Counted from the first letter of the stretch, positions 1 to 13,421 are shown. The stretch is 64,000 nt of DNA from Lasiosphaeria ovina (GCA_033439765.1 JAULSN010000008.1:682001-746000), one strand, 5' to 3'. The notes: generated from the sequence alone by a model not told the origin. A program made the numbers and translations.

Positions 1-3000
1 TCCCATACCGCACAGCTCCCTGACTTGGGGGGATGGCGTGACGACCGACTGCCGTGTCGAGGCGAAGGGCGGCTCGTCCGAGTCCAAGATCGAGACATCG
101 TCAATCAAGAGAACCGAGGCCTTCTTTAAGGAAGCAGCCGCGTGAACCGTGTTGTTCTTCCCGGGAGTCGCCTCGACACGCGCATCCGTAAGCACGAGAG
201 CCAGTTTGGAAGGGAGGTGATGTGGGTTAAGGCCGACAATACAGTCGCGAAAAGCAACATCAACCTTGATGGGTTTCGCGGCTTTGGCCTGTTCTGCAGG
301 GTTTGCTGAGCTTGAAGGTGCTCCTTTAATCGCCGAATGTGCCTGATCTCCTAGGTTCGCGACCGAGGCGGCGAGCCCGGCTTCAAAGTCCTGGGGCGTG
401 GCATCTTCTGACAGTCCCAACACATCCATAATGGTGGGGACACGGTACTCGACGCTCAGTCCCATGAGCTTGACCTTGAGAACCGGCTCGATGTCGTCAA
501 TCATCCTCATCATCAGAACCGGCGGCTTCTGCGTGATGCCGGATGCTGCCGTGCTCGAGGTACCCACAAGCTCTTCTATCTGGTTCCGGTTGACAGAGAT
601 TGAGCCGACGGCGACAGCTATCAGCGAGGGCACCGAGATATTCGCCAGGTCGACGTCTCTGAGGGATGCCTGGATAGCGCCAAACCGACCCCCAATCTCA
701 ATTTCGCATTCAATATGCTTGACTTGGCCGAGCGTCAAAAGACCTGGCCGGTCGTCTTCGGGCAGGTATTTGGCAACCGTTCCGAGCTTGGCAAGGTCTT
801 CGACAAGGCCTGGGAGGCAGGCCAGTTGCTGTAGCCTACCCGCATCAACTCTGACCCTGTTGACAGTCAGGGAAAGAACCGGGCCCTTTTTCCGTTGTCT
901 GAGAAGCGTGTCCACCATAATTTCGTCCTCGTTCTCGTCGAACTTGACCTTCGAGGGCGTAATAAGCTCCAGAAGTCTCTCCAAGTCCTTCGTTCGAGGA
1001 AGCAAGATGTATTCGAGCCTCGTATCTGCAATCTCTACAACAACTGGGACTTCGGCTCGGGAATTTCTCAGATACGGACCGGCCAACCGCACCCTGCTGA
1101 AATGGATGCCGATTCCCTCCTCTCTACCGACCAGTTTGAGGGCGCTTGTATTCAATACGACGCTGCATTCTTTGCCGACAACATCCACACGGAGGCCGTT
1201 GATGCGCAAGTCGGTCTTGTTCTCCTTGCTCGCTGTGCGGTCATCCGGGTTGATGGGGGCTTCGAATCGAACGCCGCGCGGTTTCTGGGCCGCCTTCGTT
1301 GGATTCTTGTTCCCCTTTGGCGCATTTGACGTAATTGAGGAGCCCATGTTAAGGAAGCTGCTCAGCCCGCCGAACCAGCTGAATGTTTCATCCAGTCTCT
1401 GTAGGTCAAGCTTAACATGGAGTGGCAGCGTGTTGATCTCAGCTCTCGAGAAATCAGACGAGCTGGTGACCTTGACAGATATGTCCTGCCCAGCCGTGGG
1501 GAACGTGTTTGCCACCGACTCATACATCTGAACTTGACGGTCGAACGAAATGATATCATCGTTTGCATAGCCAAACCGGAACTTCTCGATGCTGATGCTC
1601 GCCTCGGTCTGCGGACCGGATTTGGAAACGGACCCTCTGAGATCGGTTATGCTGGCCTTGAGCAGGATGTCCGAGTCGAACCCGACAGTGCGATTTTCGA
1701 ATAGCCTTTGGGGCGTATCTGCCACACCCGCGATCTTCTCGAGGAAATTTAAAGACAGTTCCTCGATAATGAGCTTGATATCTGGCGTCTTCGGGCTCGG
1801 CTTGGTTGCCCCTAAATCACGGCTCTCGCTTGGCGGGCTTTGGGTAGCCTCGAGCAGCCGCGAAACAACCATGGCCAGTAAAAACCCAATTGAGGCATCA
1901 AACCGAACTTCCACAGGACGCAGGATAATCTCGACAGAGTTGTCGTGGGGCCGTTCTTCTGAGATCACCGGGATAGGAGCAAGCCCTGGGCTCGTAGGTG
2001 CGGCAGAGTGGACGGAGAATGTCCCTGGGAGATTCGGTGAAACAGACTTGCCAAGGTCAGGGCTGTAGATTTGGATGTGCTTGGGTGCTGATGGGATATA
2101 GACCGAAATGGAGCTCAAGGACACAATCTCCTTGACCAAACGGGTTGGTCCGCGAGGCGTAGGAATATCGTCCTGCTGCGGCTCCGGGTCTACAACGGGG
2201 GAATGCTCTGCAGATGATGGCTTCACCTCGCTAGAAACTGCCGTGTCAATAGGGGTCAGGGGCCGCTCAACTGGTGGCTGCAACAGCGTCGATTCGGCAA
2301 CAGCATCGTCCTCTTGAGCCGGTGTATCTTGTATTTCCGGCTCCGGTGACGACTGGAACTGAGGGCTTCGGGGAGGAGACGCAACCACGTCCCGGGGTGA
2401 GGAGTATTCGTCCAGTGATGATTCCTCCTCATCCCATGACCCTGGCATGGAATTACGCAGCTTGACCGACTGGGCTTGGGAAAATGCACTCATGTACATG
2501 CTCTCGGCGTCTTCGTGGCTGTAGAGATGTGACTGCGTCAAGTCTTCTGCTCTAGAAGCACCAGAGCCTGAGCTGCCTAATCCAGAGTAAACAGAGACGC
2601 CTGGTGACGTGGTATGCAGCGCTAATGAGTCCTCTGGCCGTCGGAGATAGGGCTCAGACTGGGCCTCCCGATCGAAGGTCGCCCATGGAGCTGGTTCGGG
2701 TTCAACAATTTCCGACTGCGCGCGACCCTCGAGGGGTGATCGCGGGGAGAAGTCTTGATATATGGAGGCTCTCGGGGTGGACAAGGACGAAGCCGGCCCT
2801 CCAACGTCGTCTTCAATATCGTTAGGGTCAAAGTCGTATGGGATGTCGAAAGCGTCCTCGCTGTCTTGCAAAGTGTAGTGGCTCCGCGCAAGCTCCTCTG
2901 ACCTTGCCAAAGCATCTGAACCCATGCTCATCTCCAGTCCAGCGCTTGGGTGGGAGAATGATTGTGCGGGGGTTGTGACTGGCGACCGCGAGGCAGCCGA

Positions 3001-3946
3001 AGATGGCATTGACGGAGACCGCGTCAGCGTCGAGAAGACGTTCGCCTCTGATATCAAAAAGGCACGGATGTTGTCCAGCAAGATGTGCCGCTTGCCCTCC
3101 TTGGGAACAATAGCCGGAGTTCCGTCCGCTTCACCTGTCGTCGTCGTAACACCCTCAACCTTGACGCTGTCTAGCGACAGCTGGAAGGTGACTAGCTCAG
3201 GAGTCGGCGTGCTGGGGTCAACAGGGACTTCCATATCGATCTGGAATGTGACACCCTGGATACGAATCTGCATCCTGTCCACGATGCCCTGAAGGAAATC
3301 GGCGAGGAAGGTGGGCAGAGACAAGGCCTGGCCGGTGCCAAACGAGGAGCTGTCGTCGTCGGCCTCTGACGCGTTCGAGGTTATCGAGGCTCCGAGGTCC
3401 TGCGACTCGGCTACCAGGGCTTCTTCGAGCTCCTTCTTCTCGGACGACGGCTGGGTTTCCAAGAAGGACTGGGCGAGGTCGACGGCGGTGGGGACGACTT
3501 CAGGGCCATCTTGGCTCTTCCTCCGCTTCGTCGCTTGTTCCTTGGACGCCACTTTTAACCTGACGTCGACGCCGTCGATCTCGGCTGTTATCGGGCTTGT
3601 GTAGAAGTCCATAGGGATGGTAACGCGGAGCACGAGTATCTTGGCCCGCTGTATTGAGAAGGTTGGGGGGAGCTCTAGGAGCTGTTCGAGTTTCTATATG
3701 CGAGAGATGATGTCAGCGCGGGCGAGACTCGAGAGGGAATAACATGACGGAAATGAGACTGGATGAATGTACCTGCAGAACGAGGCCGACATCTCGAAAC
3801 TCGAGCACGGTATTCCTCCCCAGCGCAAAGTCGAGGTTGTCCAAGTCGAGCGTCTGCGAGTCGAGCACTTCAAGCCGCGACAGCGCAAAGCGCAGCAGCT
3901 GCTTGGGCATCAGCGAGCTGCGGAACGATTTCAGGAAGAAGGCCAT
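1..3946 (-). CDS. ATG2: Autophagy-related protein 2, N-terminal 1289 residues (3' end outside window)
   Basis: ATG2 is a large lipid-transfer protein that bridges the ER and the growing phagophore and works with ATG18 and ATG9. Exon 1 is 3946-3773 (58 codons). It holds the N-terminal chorein-type start, with the motif LDLDNLDFALGRN followed by LEFRDVGLVLQ. The intron is 3772-3694 (GTACAT donor, TATAG acceptor). Exon 2 runs open from 3693 to the left edge (1231 codons, no stop) and begins KLEQLLELPPTFSIQRAK, then LRVTIPMDFYTSPITAEIDG, the usual chorein continuation. Close to the left edge the strand reads LLIDDVSILDSDEP, also expected for ATG2. Fungal ATG2 is usually around 2000 residues, so roughly the last third is missing. 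Family identity is close to certain; only the single splice junction is inferred. Confidence 0.94.
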
Positions 3947-5846
3947 GATGGCGGTTATTGTGGTTTATTATGTCGATTTCTCGTTGTTGCCGCTGCTTCG
4001 CGTGGGGGGAGGCGTTCTAGGAACCCGAGGAAGCCTGTTACTGATTATGTACAGCGCAGGTACGGGGTACTGTACGGGTAGAGGGGACGTGAGGGTGCCC
4101 GTTTGAGGAAGCGGGGTGGCTGCGACCAACCCAACCTAGCTCTCTCCGGAGCCAGATCAGTCAGAGTATGCTAAAATGGTGGGGAGACGGTTTGGTCCCA
4201 AACTGGCGGGCAGCGCTCTAGTCGTCGTCGTCGTCGTCGTTGTCGGTGCCTCCGTCTTCGTCACCCAACAAGCAACAGCGAAGCAGGACGGCCGAGGTGG
4301 GATTGCGGGGAAGGTCATGTTCGGGAGGACATCATTAGTGACGACGGCAGGTACCCTGTAGCTGTAGCGTAGCTCTAGCTGAGCTGCTCCCTTTGGGCCT
4401 TCAGGCAGTTAGTCCGTCCCTAGACCGAGTCGACTTAGACAAGAATTCGGATCAGAAGGGAAATGAGTCCCAAGAGTGAAAAGGGACGAAAGAGAGCGCC
4501 CAGGCTCCAGAGAAAAATAAAAAGGCCGGATGCAGCCTTGACGAAAGACGGGATCACGGATGCAGGATGGAAGCCCCCTCCCAGTAGTGGAGGTTAGGGG
4601 CAACACGCACACACGCACAGTGGCCGGAGAGTCAGTGGGCTGTTGCCGGGCCGGGCTGGGCTTGGGCTGGGCCACCTACTGACCCGTGACATGAAAGCTA
4701 GGTTAGGCTTGAGGTGTCATTGGAAGCAGCTCCAAGTTCCAACCCAATCAGTTGATCGGCCTTTATCGGGGTTGCGCAAGGCCGTGGCATCACTCGGATC
4801 ACTGGCACTCAGCAGTTGCATACATACGAGCAAGCGAGGCTTGCCCGTCTGGGTCTAGCCAAGGCGTGCTCGCCGCCGTGAATCCGTAATGTAGCGTAGG
4901 TTGTAATGTACTCCGTACTGGCCGTACCGGCCTAACGCCCCGCCCCGCCATAAACCCGATGCGACACCAATGACGGATTTCTGTCAGCAGCTGTCACAAG
5001 GGCATAAGATCCCCGCCCCACAGGGCCCAGCCCAGCTGCTGGGGTCCACTGGTTCTGGCAGTTTGCCTGCCCGCCTCGCCTGGGGTTCACAGGTGGGGGG
5101 GGGGAGAGAGAGGCAACGACAAGAGAAATCGACAGGCATGAAGCAACAACGGTACGGTAGCATATGGATTATACATGTCTTTCTTGGGGAGGCGCAAGAC
5201 GACCAACAGAGACCGATATGCGCGCCGCGCCGTTCACCCGTTCGTTCACAAAGTGCATACATAACACATTGTATAAATAAACATCAGAGTTCCATTGTTT
5301 GATCGTTCGGCTCACCAGCACCGGCTGGTGGCCTCGAAGCGTGGCGGCCAAAGTGGAAATTGAGCGAGTTAAATACCCACCAGAGGTTTGAAGAAACCCG
5401 CCAATAGCAAATTCCCAGTTGGCTGTCTAGATGGATTCTCACTTCCTGCCTCTTTACCTAGGTAAAGGGCAATAACTCAATAAACAACCCGGAACTATCA
5501 ACCTAGGGAGCACAGTTGGCCACGGAAGCATTTGCTAACGATCAAGCTTGATTGGTACAGTACTTACACTAAGATTTGATGAGCACTTTATTCCGTACCT
5601 TGGAAATCTCCGTCAAGGTTAAACAAGGCCGGTTATGCAAATGTTAACTGTAACCCGCAGCCACCGGTTCAGTAGCATGCAATCAGTCTTATCCATCTAC
5701 CACGAAAGAGTAAAGGTATCCGAACAGTGACAAGAAGAAATCCAAATGAAAAGAAAGATAAAATCCAAACATTCAACCCTTCCCGCCCCACCCCCAAAAA
5801 GGTTCAATGTAAATGTAAACTCACCACCGTCTCACCAAAAAAGCAA

Positions 5847-5877
<31 letters not shown>

Positions 5878-5901
5878 AAAACTGCAAGAGAGAAAGCCAA
5901 C
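3947..5901. other. Intergenic: ATG2 promoter side and polyamine oxidase 3' side
   Basis: No convincing gene. It holds a (GTC)6 run at 4221-4239, one TACTCCGTA motif at 4909-4917, and a run of 26 A at 5845-5870 just beyond the stop codon of the polyamine oxidase gene. Reading frames here are short and show no family signature. Confidence 0.6.
5845..5870. repeat. Poly(A) run of 26
   Basis: Uninterrupted A run just downstream of the polyamine oxidase stop (T on the coding strand). Confidence 0.95.
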
Positions 5902-7885
5902 TCAGGCCATCTCGGGACTCCTGTCGAACCCGGCCCGGCCGTACGCCTGCCCGAGCCGCTTACCAACATCCTCGCCGCTCCAGTAGGCACCCGTGACAGT
6001 GCCGAGGGCGACGAAGGGGGCCGTGTGCTCGCCGGCGAGCCAGACGCCCTCGGCGGGCACGGCGGCGCGCAGGGCGCGGACGTCCTTGTCCCCCTCACGC
6101 AGGCCGACCTGGAAGTTTGTGTAGCTGCCGTTGCCGGCGAGGTCGTCGTGCAGCCAGTCGGTGGCGAGGCAGCACGTGGGCCGGCAGTCGGCGCTGGCCT
6201 CGTCGTACGACGGCAGCCGCGAGTAGTACGGCTTGAAGAAGGCGAAGAGGTACTCGTCGCGCTCCTTGCCCGCCGGCAGCGCGCGCGCGGTCGCTGTGAC
6301 GTGGTGCGACTCGTCGCCGTAGATGTAGAACAGCAGCGTCGGGTGCGCCGCCGACGGTGCGAGCGACGCCAGCTCGACGATTTCGTTGGTCCACCGCGCC
6401 GGGTTGGAGTCGGGCGCGTACTTGGGCGACAGCCACTGCGCGAAGCCCTTGACCGTCCGCCCGCTCGCGTCCGGGGTCAGCCAGAACGCCTTTGGGAAGG
6501 AGATGTAGACCTGCGAAGCAGCTAATGTCAGCGTCATCCTTTGCTAAAACCGATTGTGGTTCTCTGGCAGACTAGCTGACCTTCTCGAGACACCCGTACC
6601 CGAGGCTCTGGATCGCCTCGGTCATGCGCGTCGGTAAAGGGGGGATGAACGCTTGGGGGTTCCGCTTAAGCCACCCCAGCGGCGCGGCAACGACGACCTC
6701 GTTAAATTCAAAACTCTGGCCGTCGGTGGTTTTGACGTTGACCAAGTCGTTGTTGGCTGTGGTGGACTTGCCATATATTTCGGAAATACGAGTCTGATAC
6801 CTAATGTCAGCCCCGTCCACCGCCGGCCGTGCAATCTTCTGCAGAATCTTCTCATAGGTCCCCGCACAAAAGAGGTTCTCTAGTCGTCATTAGTCACTCT
6901 GTCTCGGTTCAGATACGGATTCAAAAACATACCGCCGTCGAGACACTCCTCAAGCCAGAAGAACTTCAGACTCTGCCTGTCGACGGGACTGCCAACAAAG
7001 TTACCCCAAAGCGTGGCCATCTGGAGCATGATACGCCTCTTCTTCTCATAGTCCTCCTCGGTGTCTGGTATCTTATGCGGTATCTGCTCGCGGAAAAAGT
7101 CCAATAGCGCCTTGCTGGGATCTGTCTCGGCCCCGTGCTGGTTCGAGTAGTCAAAGGCATCTTCGATGATATTCCACATGGTGGTGGAGAAGAACTCGGA
7201 GTCTTTGGAGCTGATGAGCTCGCCATCTTCGTCGTACACGGTCGACCCCGTGTCCCAGGTGTCGATTGGCGTATCCGTCTCTCGGGCCAGATCCATCATG
7301 GGGTTTCCGGTGGTTCCGTGTACCCAGTTCGGACCTACATCTACTAAATGGCCGTTGGGCAGTCTTTCCTGATACATGCGGCCTCCCAAGCGGTCCCTAG
7401 CCTCGAGAATGGTTACGCGGAAGCCATGGCGAAGCAGTACGTCGGCACAGCGGAGGCCAGCGAGGCCAGCCCCTATCACACCAATATGCGGTTTCCTGCT
7501 CGGCTCGACAGTCTCAAGCTGTGTAGAGGTAATGTAAGCAACGCTTGCAACTCATGTGGCACGCAGGGATGCAGGTATTACATGACCACGACGGTTCTCA
7601 AGCATATATAATTGACACAATCGGATGCCCCCCTCCCATCCTTTTTCACAACTGCTTGAGGATTCCCCACGTAATTCAGGCTCGGGACGGGGAGTGGACT
7701 GGTGAGCAGGGAAGGTTCGGGGGTCCCAGTACCTTTAGGATCCTATCCATAATGCTCAGTCTCTTCGGTGCGGTGCCAGGGACCGGGTCAGCGGTACCGT
7801 ATTGGCGCGACGTCTTCAGGTCCTGGTATATCTGGGACGTGGTTTCACGCGAGGGTCTGTTCACAGACATTGAATAAGCGTCCAT
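5902..7885 (-). CDS. FAD-dependent polyamine oxidase (FMS1-type amine oxidase), 548 aa
   Basis: Flavoprotein amine oxidase of the polyamine oxidase/FMS1 family, which oxidises spermine-type polyamines and releases H2O2. Four exons fit in frame: 7885-7733, 7518-6933, 6879-6581 and 6510-5902. The intron before exon 2 has a CTTAC branch site and CACAG acceptor. Visible landmarks are the dinucleotide-binding GAGLAG at residues 67-72 followed by LEARDRLGGR, the GPNWVHG segment, the central strand EVVVAAPLGWLK, and the C-terminal FAD loop GEHTAPFVALGTVTGAYWSG. An ORF call starting at 7479 would lose the first 51-residue exon and part of the FAD site. The exact substrate (spermine, N-acetylpolyamine or other amine) cannot be read from sequence. 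No clear peroxisomal SKL-type ending is present (it ends SPEMA). Confidence 0.88.
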
Positions 7886-10303
7886 TTTGGCTGACTCTGG
7901 TAAAACTGGCCTGGCCTGGCTTGGCAAAAGCTCATTACTGGCCGGAACCCGGCAGAGAAAGCACCGGATGCTTTGACGAAGCGAAGCTAGCCGCCGAAAT
8001 ATGGGGTGCAGAAATAATAGCCGGTTGAGTAGGCGCCGTGTTCAAGCGAAGCGCGTGGACGGGAAGTATCGTTTGCTTCAACGACACAGTGACTGCTAGA
8101 AAGGGCAAATCTCGTAGAGATTGAAAACCACAACGTGGGGTACGGCAAACTTAAAACGGCCGGCGTCAAGAAAAAGACAGAAACGGCTTATATAAAAGAA
8201 ACATAAGGGGAATGAACATGGACGAGGAGGGCGGGGGTGATGCTCTTAGGTCGTCGAGCCGATACACAGCGGGCCCGATTTCCGCCCTACGTCCAGGCCT
8301 GTTGCCATGCCCTGCGCGCCGCAACTCAGACCACACGCAGAGTAGCTCTGCCCATGATGAAACGGAAATCAGATTGGCATGGCCGCGAGGAAAGGCTCAG
8401 CGAGGGCGAGTGGGCAGGCATCACATTGCCCCGCCGGAGATATAGCTGCCCGAAGATCCCGTAGGCAAAGGTAGTACGTAGGCAGGCAAGAATGCAGGTA
8501 AGGTAAGGTGGTGAAAGAAAGACCGCGACAGTGCTACTGACGCTCTTGGATCCACGATGTTGGGGGAAACAGACGTGACGAGGGGCAGGCTTGCGACGAC
8601 GATGCAGTGCAGCAGCCCATAGAAACTCTTCCCCCGGACAAACAAACTACGGCAGATTCGAAGGAACACACAAGCCAAAGACAAGCTTGAAGCACAAACC
8701 ACTTGGCAAGGTAGGTAGGCATCTTGGGTAAGGGGGCGGGTGTCAAGGCCGGATAGCTAAGGAAGTATCTGTATTGCGGGTGATACCGCAGAAGCACAAA
8801 AGGACGATATGAAGCGACCAATGGCAGTGTCGCTCCGGGCCATGCCCGTGGATGGCTGTTTCGATTGTTGCCGTATCGCGAAGCGGGTGCGCAATCTATG
8901 TGTACGTACATATTCGTACATACACAGAATTGTGGTTGGCGCGACCCAACCGAAAAAGGAAACAGCCGGCTTACAATAGCCCAGTCCACGTCAGTTCTGA
9001 GGTAATCCCAAGAGATTGGTGGTTTGTCGCAGGCCCGTCCGTTGTGCGCGCATAAGAACTTTAGTGTAAGCTTAAAGCCCGAGAGGGGGGGGGATCCAGA
9101 AGTGTGAAGTCGCTGTGCTAGTAGTGGGAGTGGAGTGGAGTGGTGAGGATGAGATGGTGATTTGGATAGGCGAGAATAAGACACGGGCGTGCATCTTCCA
9201 TCTTCTTCGAGCTCTGTGCTCTAAAGGTGGAAAGAGCACAACCGTGTCCCGTCGCTGGGGCCCTGGAAAGTCGAAACGGCCCTCTGAACCAACAGTCTTC
9301 TCTGCCCTTGGTAAGGCAGCTGGCAGCTACTGTGACTTCAAACCTTAACGAACAGTATAGAAGGCCTAGTGCGTCCCTCATAATTCGATGCCCGGAGTTT
9401 CCACCGGGGCGGGGCGCAAGTGCATAAGATATGTCGGGCAGTTTGCATATAGACGGACAGTAAGCTCACTAGCGTAGACATTCACTCGCTGTGCATTCTC
9501 GTCCCACGTTCCCCAAGAGGTGTAGATGTTGTTTGCGGCACCGATTCGGCGTTAGGGACGTAGATGCCTAGGTGCCCGGATATCCCTAAATAAACCTACC
9601 TTACCAAGGTAGTCTCGAGAAGGTCTGAATACGGAGGCGAGTTTCAGAAAACGAGGTATGGCCGCCGGCCCGTAGAGACAAGAAAATATATCCCATGTTT
9701 CCCGTCCCAACAGCAGCGCGTATGGATTTCGATGCCGTAGGAGCTGGCGCAGCTGAGAGAGTCGACCGACAGCCAGGTTCAGCCGAGTCATGAACCCCCC
9801 ACCTCCTCGAGACGGGCCAGCCCAGAGGTCACGTCGGGCCTGGGCCTGTATCACATGCTCAAATGCAGTAAGGAGAACTGGTTAGTGTGCGGCTTGGGAG
9901 GCACAGGGGCCACGGCCAGGGCCCCAGGCGCTGCAGCCAATGGCGGGCAAGGCAATACCGATCCCAGCGTTGCCCACATTCCTGGGGCAGCCCAAGCCGA
10001 GGTCGATTCAGATCACGCTGACAATTCACTAACCAAAAGCGAGTGCGCGGTCCGACGAGAGGGTGAAGCGTACCTGGTCTTGTCCGGACCTGTGTCCAGG
10101 TGACGACAGTGTGCTGCAGCTAGAATGGACTTCAAATACCTATATACATAGTAACGATTCGTCGCTCCTGCTATTCCGAGTCGTTGTTGTCGAGCCGGTG
10201 ATTGCATCTCTTTGTTTCCACTGTGCTACTGTATTACTGTATTCCGTACTCGCCCGAACTTAGTCGTTTCCGTTCTTTCCACCTCGACAGCTTCAGCTCC
10301 AAG
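7886..10303. other. Intergenic: divergent promoter region of polyamine oxidase and cyt b5-ACAD genes
   Basis: About 2.4 kb between two divergent genes. The longest frame, 8534-9184 on the minus strand, has no recognisable domain and irregular composition, so I do not call it. A TATTCCGTACT variant of the recurring TACTCCGTA motif lies near 10240, just upstream of the next start codon. Confidence 0.55.
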
Positions 10304-11990
10304 ATGGACGTCCCCACCAAGACCTTCACGCGCGTCGAGGTCGCCAAGAACAACACCGAGGACACGGTGCAATTCATCATCGACGCCGTCGTCTACGATG
10401 TCTCGGACTTCCTCGACGCCCACCCCGGCGGCGAGGCCGTCCTCCGCCAGGTCGCCGGCCAGGATGCCACAGTAGCCTTCTACAACCTGCATCGCCACGA
10501 GGTGCTCGTCAAGTACGCCGACCTAGCCGTCGGCACCATCCAGGGCGAGAAGCAGTCCATCATCGCGCCCCAGCCCGGCGACCTCTCAACCGTCCCCTAT
10601 GCGGAGCCGCTCTGGCTGACCCCCCAGTTCAAGTCCCCATACTTCAATGACAGCCACCGCCGGCTGCAGAAGGCTATGCGCATCTTCACCGAGAACGAGA
10701 TCGCCCCCGAAGCCCTCGAGAAGGAGCGTACCGGCGAGTACGTTAGCCAGGAGCTGATCAACAAGATGTCGGCCGCCGGCGTGCTGCACATGCGCATGGG
10801 CCCCGGCAAGCACCTCCACGGGGTCAGTCTGCTCGGAGGCGCCGTCGATGGCAAGGATTTCGACTATTTCCACGACATGATCATGTCGCAAGAGCAGGTG
10901 CGCGTCGCCTGCCGCGGCTTCCAGGACGGCAACATGGCCGGCATGGTCATCGGGTTGACGTGCATCCTCAACTTCTGCAAGAACCCAGAGATGAAGAAGC
11001 GCGTCTCGGACGAGGTGTTCAGCGGCAAGAAGAAGATCTGCCTCGCCATCACCGAGGCCTTTGCCGGCTCCGATGTGGCCGGCCTGCGGACCACGGCCGT
11101 CAAGACCGCCGACGGCAAGCACTACATCGTCAACGGCACCAAGAAGTGGATCACCAACGGAGTCTTCTGCGACTACTTCGTCGCCGGCGTCAAGACGGCC
11201 AAGGGCCTCAGCGTTCTCCTCATCCCGCGGGGCGAGGGCGTCGAGACGAAGCCCATCAAGACTTCGTACTCCCCGTCGGCCGGCACCACCTACATCACCT
11301 TTGACAACGTCAAGGTCCCGGTCGAGAACCTACTCGGCGAGGAGAACAAGGGAATCTATGTCATCCTTTCCAACTTCAACCACGAGCGGTGGACCATGGC
11401 TTGTGAGTTTATCGCCTACCCCTTGACTTGAGTCAACAATCAGTCACTAACGTGTCTGCCCAGGCGCCACCATCCGGTACATGAGGCTAGTGGTCGAAGA
11501 GTCCCTCAAGTGGGCGCACCAGAGGCTAGTGTTCAACAAGCGGTTGATCGACCAGCCCGTGATCCGGCAGAAGCTGGCCAAGATGATTGCACTGTGCGAG
11601 TCTCACCAATCTTGGCTCGAGACAATCACGTAAGGCCGCCCTCCCCCCACATTCCACTTCCACCCCCTTGATCACACAGCACGCTCACACTTTCCCCTTC
11701 CCTCCCACAGATACCAAATGTGCCAGATGCCGTACGCGCAGCAGGCCAAGCACCTGGGCGGGCCGATCGCGCTGCTCAAGATGAGCTGCACGCGCGCCGC
11801 GCACGACATTGCCGACGACGCCGTGCAGATCTGGGGCGGCCGCGGCCTCACGCAGACGGGCATGGGCCGCGTCATCGAGAACTTCCAGCGCACGTACAAG
11901 TTCGACGCCATCCTGGGAGGCGCCGAGGAGGTGCTGGCCGACCTCGGCGTCCGCCAGGCCATGAAGAACATGCCCAAGGCCGTGTTGTGA
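10304..11990 (+). CDS. Cytochrome b5-acyl-CoA dehydrogenase fusion, 514 aa
   Basis: Three exons (10304-11402, 11464-11629, 11711-11990) join in frame to 514 residues. Residues 1-80 form a cytochrome b5 haem-binding domain: YDVSDFLDAHPGG supplies the first axial His (H40), and the second is in NLHRHEV (H63 or H65). From about residue 110 to the end is an acyl-CoA dehydrogenase fold, with ITEAFAGSDVAGLRTTAV, KKWITNGVFCDYF and the C-terminal GGRGLTQTGMGRVIENFQRTYK. The usual YEGT loop carrying the MCAD-type catalytic Glu is replaced by ILGGAEE. A Glu in FNHERW lies where isovaleryl-CoA dehydrogenases keep their base, so catalysis is plausible but of that type (inference). The b5 domain suggests that electrons may pass to a haem instead of, or as well as, ETF. 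I see no obvious mitochondrial presequence. The start at 10304 is the first ATG before the b5 domain. Confidence 0.9.
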
Positions 11991-13421
11991 AAAAAAAAGG
12001 AGAAAAGAAAAATAAAGGAAAGAAAAGAAAGAAAAGAGAAAAAAAGAAAAGGGGGAAATCAACAACGGTCACAAAACGAGATATATTATACCTTACATAT
12101 ACCATTGCGCGCTCCCACGTCTCTGTATAGTCGGGCTTGTTTTTGTTTACGGATGTTGGGAAATACAAAAACCAATAATAGAAGGCGAACTTACTCACTG
12201 GCATGGAACGATATATACCTTTAGGATCTTTGATCAAGATAGTACAATATGGCGCGGACGATCAGTTGAACCAGTATAGTACAATTTGTCACGAATAGTC
12301 ACCTAGCCAGTCAACATCGTTCCCTAATGATGAATAATGCCCGCTCGTGCTCGTAATGAATAAATAGGTTGAATTATTTGGGCTGACTGGTTCAAATAGC
12401 GTTGTTTTCTCGAAGATCTCTTATGTTACCAAAATAACAAAAATAAATACTCAAAGTCCTGCCTATAATATATTTCAGTTCCTACACCACTGTACGTAAT
12501 TACAAATGATGGCTCCTTGGTTGCGAAGCCCCCTTTCAAAAATGACTTGTCGTATAATAGGGGGGGGGGGGGGGGGGAAGGCCGCTGTTTCCTCAGCCTC
12601 ATGAACAACCAACATTCAACAACGCCTTTGACTCTGCCAAGCCTTGACTCCGGGTTGCAACATGCTCCGTGTCTTCGCGACATGGGTGAAATTATCGCAT
12701 AAGGTGGCAGTAAAGTACTCCGGCTTCGAACTACCTGGCGGTTTTATATAACAAATAGAACAGTCAAAAAGAGATGGTTATCTCGGCGCTCTCAATCTTC
12801 TCACTTTTCAGGGGACAGGGGGTGAGACGAGTACAATTGACACATCAAACAACCTGACCGTTTTCATTTCTATCGAGCCTTGTGAACCCATTCCAGACCG
12901 ATGATCTAGTCATAAACCATGAGATTTCCCCTAGAAAAGAAAACGAATATTGCAGCATCGTGTGTATGTGATGTGGACCAAGCAGAAAATCCACCCTAGA
13001 CTCGGTTGCCTCCAAAAGGAAGCCCTCGCCATCCGACGCCGACAGCGTTGAAAATCTTTTCCCTCTTTTGGGAGGCTGATAGTTTGTGTTTTGTAATGTG
13101 AAAATGCAAACAACTGGAGGTAAATTGCCTTCTGTTGCGGCAAAAAATATGAGAAGCGAGAAAGGAGGCCGGGCAAGGATATGCTAATAAGGGATATCCA
13201 GATGGCCATCGAGATACCAGCAATACAACCTGTGAAGGCCCAACGCGCGAGCGTCGAGACGCATCCACCAGAAAGGCAGTGTATGGTGCAGCTCTGTGTC
13301 ATCAACTCCCAGTGAGCCGCTCATTGGCAGTCCCCTTGTCCGTCCATATCTTCATGCTAGGGGAAGCAAATGCAAGGCTGACCGGCCGGCGAAAGAACAA
13401 GGTCGTGAAAGAAAGATGCAG
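11991..13421. other. Intergenic: convergent 3' regions, with an 18-G run
   Basis: 3' flanks of the dehydrogenase fusion and of GIS2. An A-rich stretch follows the dehydrogenase stop (11990-12060), and a run of 18 G lies at 12560-12577. No coding signal was found. Confidence 0.6.
12560..12577. repeat. Poly(G) run of 18
   Basis: Uninterrupted G run between convergent genes. Such a run is prone to length error in sequencing and to quadruplex formation. Confidence 0.95.

Noticed and set aside
398..1531. 377-codon plus-strand frame
   Set aside because: Antisense to the ATG2 exon, which is open over 1231 codons with family motifs; the plus frame has none.
8534..9184. 216-codon minus-strand frame
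   Set aside because: No domain, erratic composition, overlapped by other equally poor frames; likely promoter DNA.
12340..12420. Possible tRNA B-box (GGTTCAAAT near 12389)
   Set aside because: No matching A-box or cloverleaf; the hexamer is degenerate.
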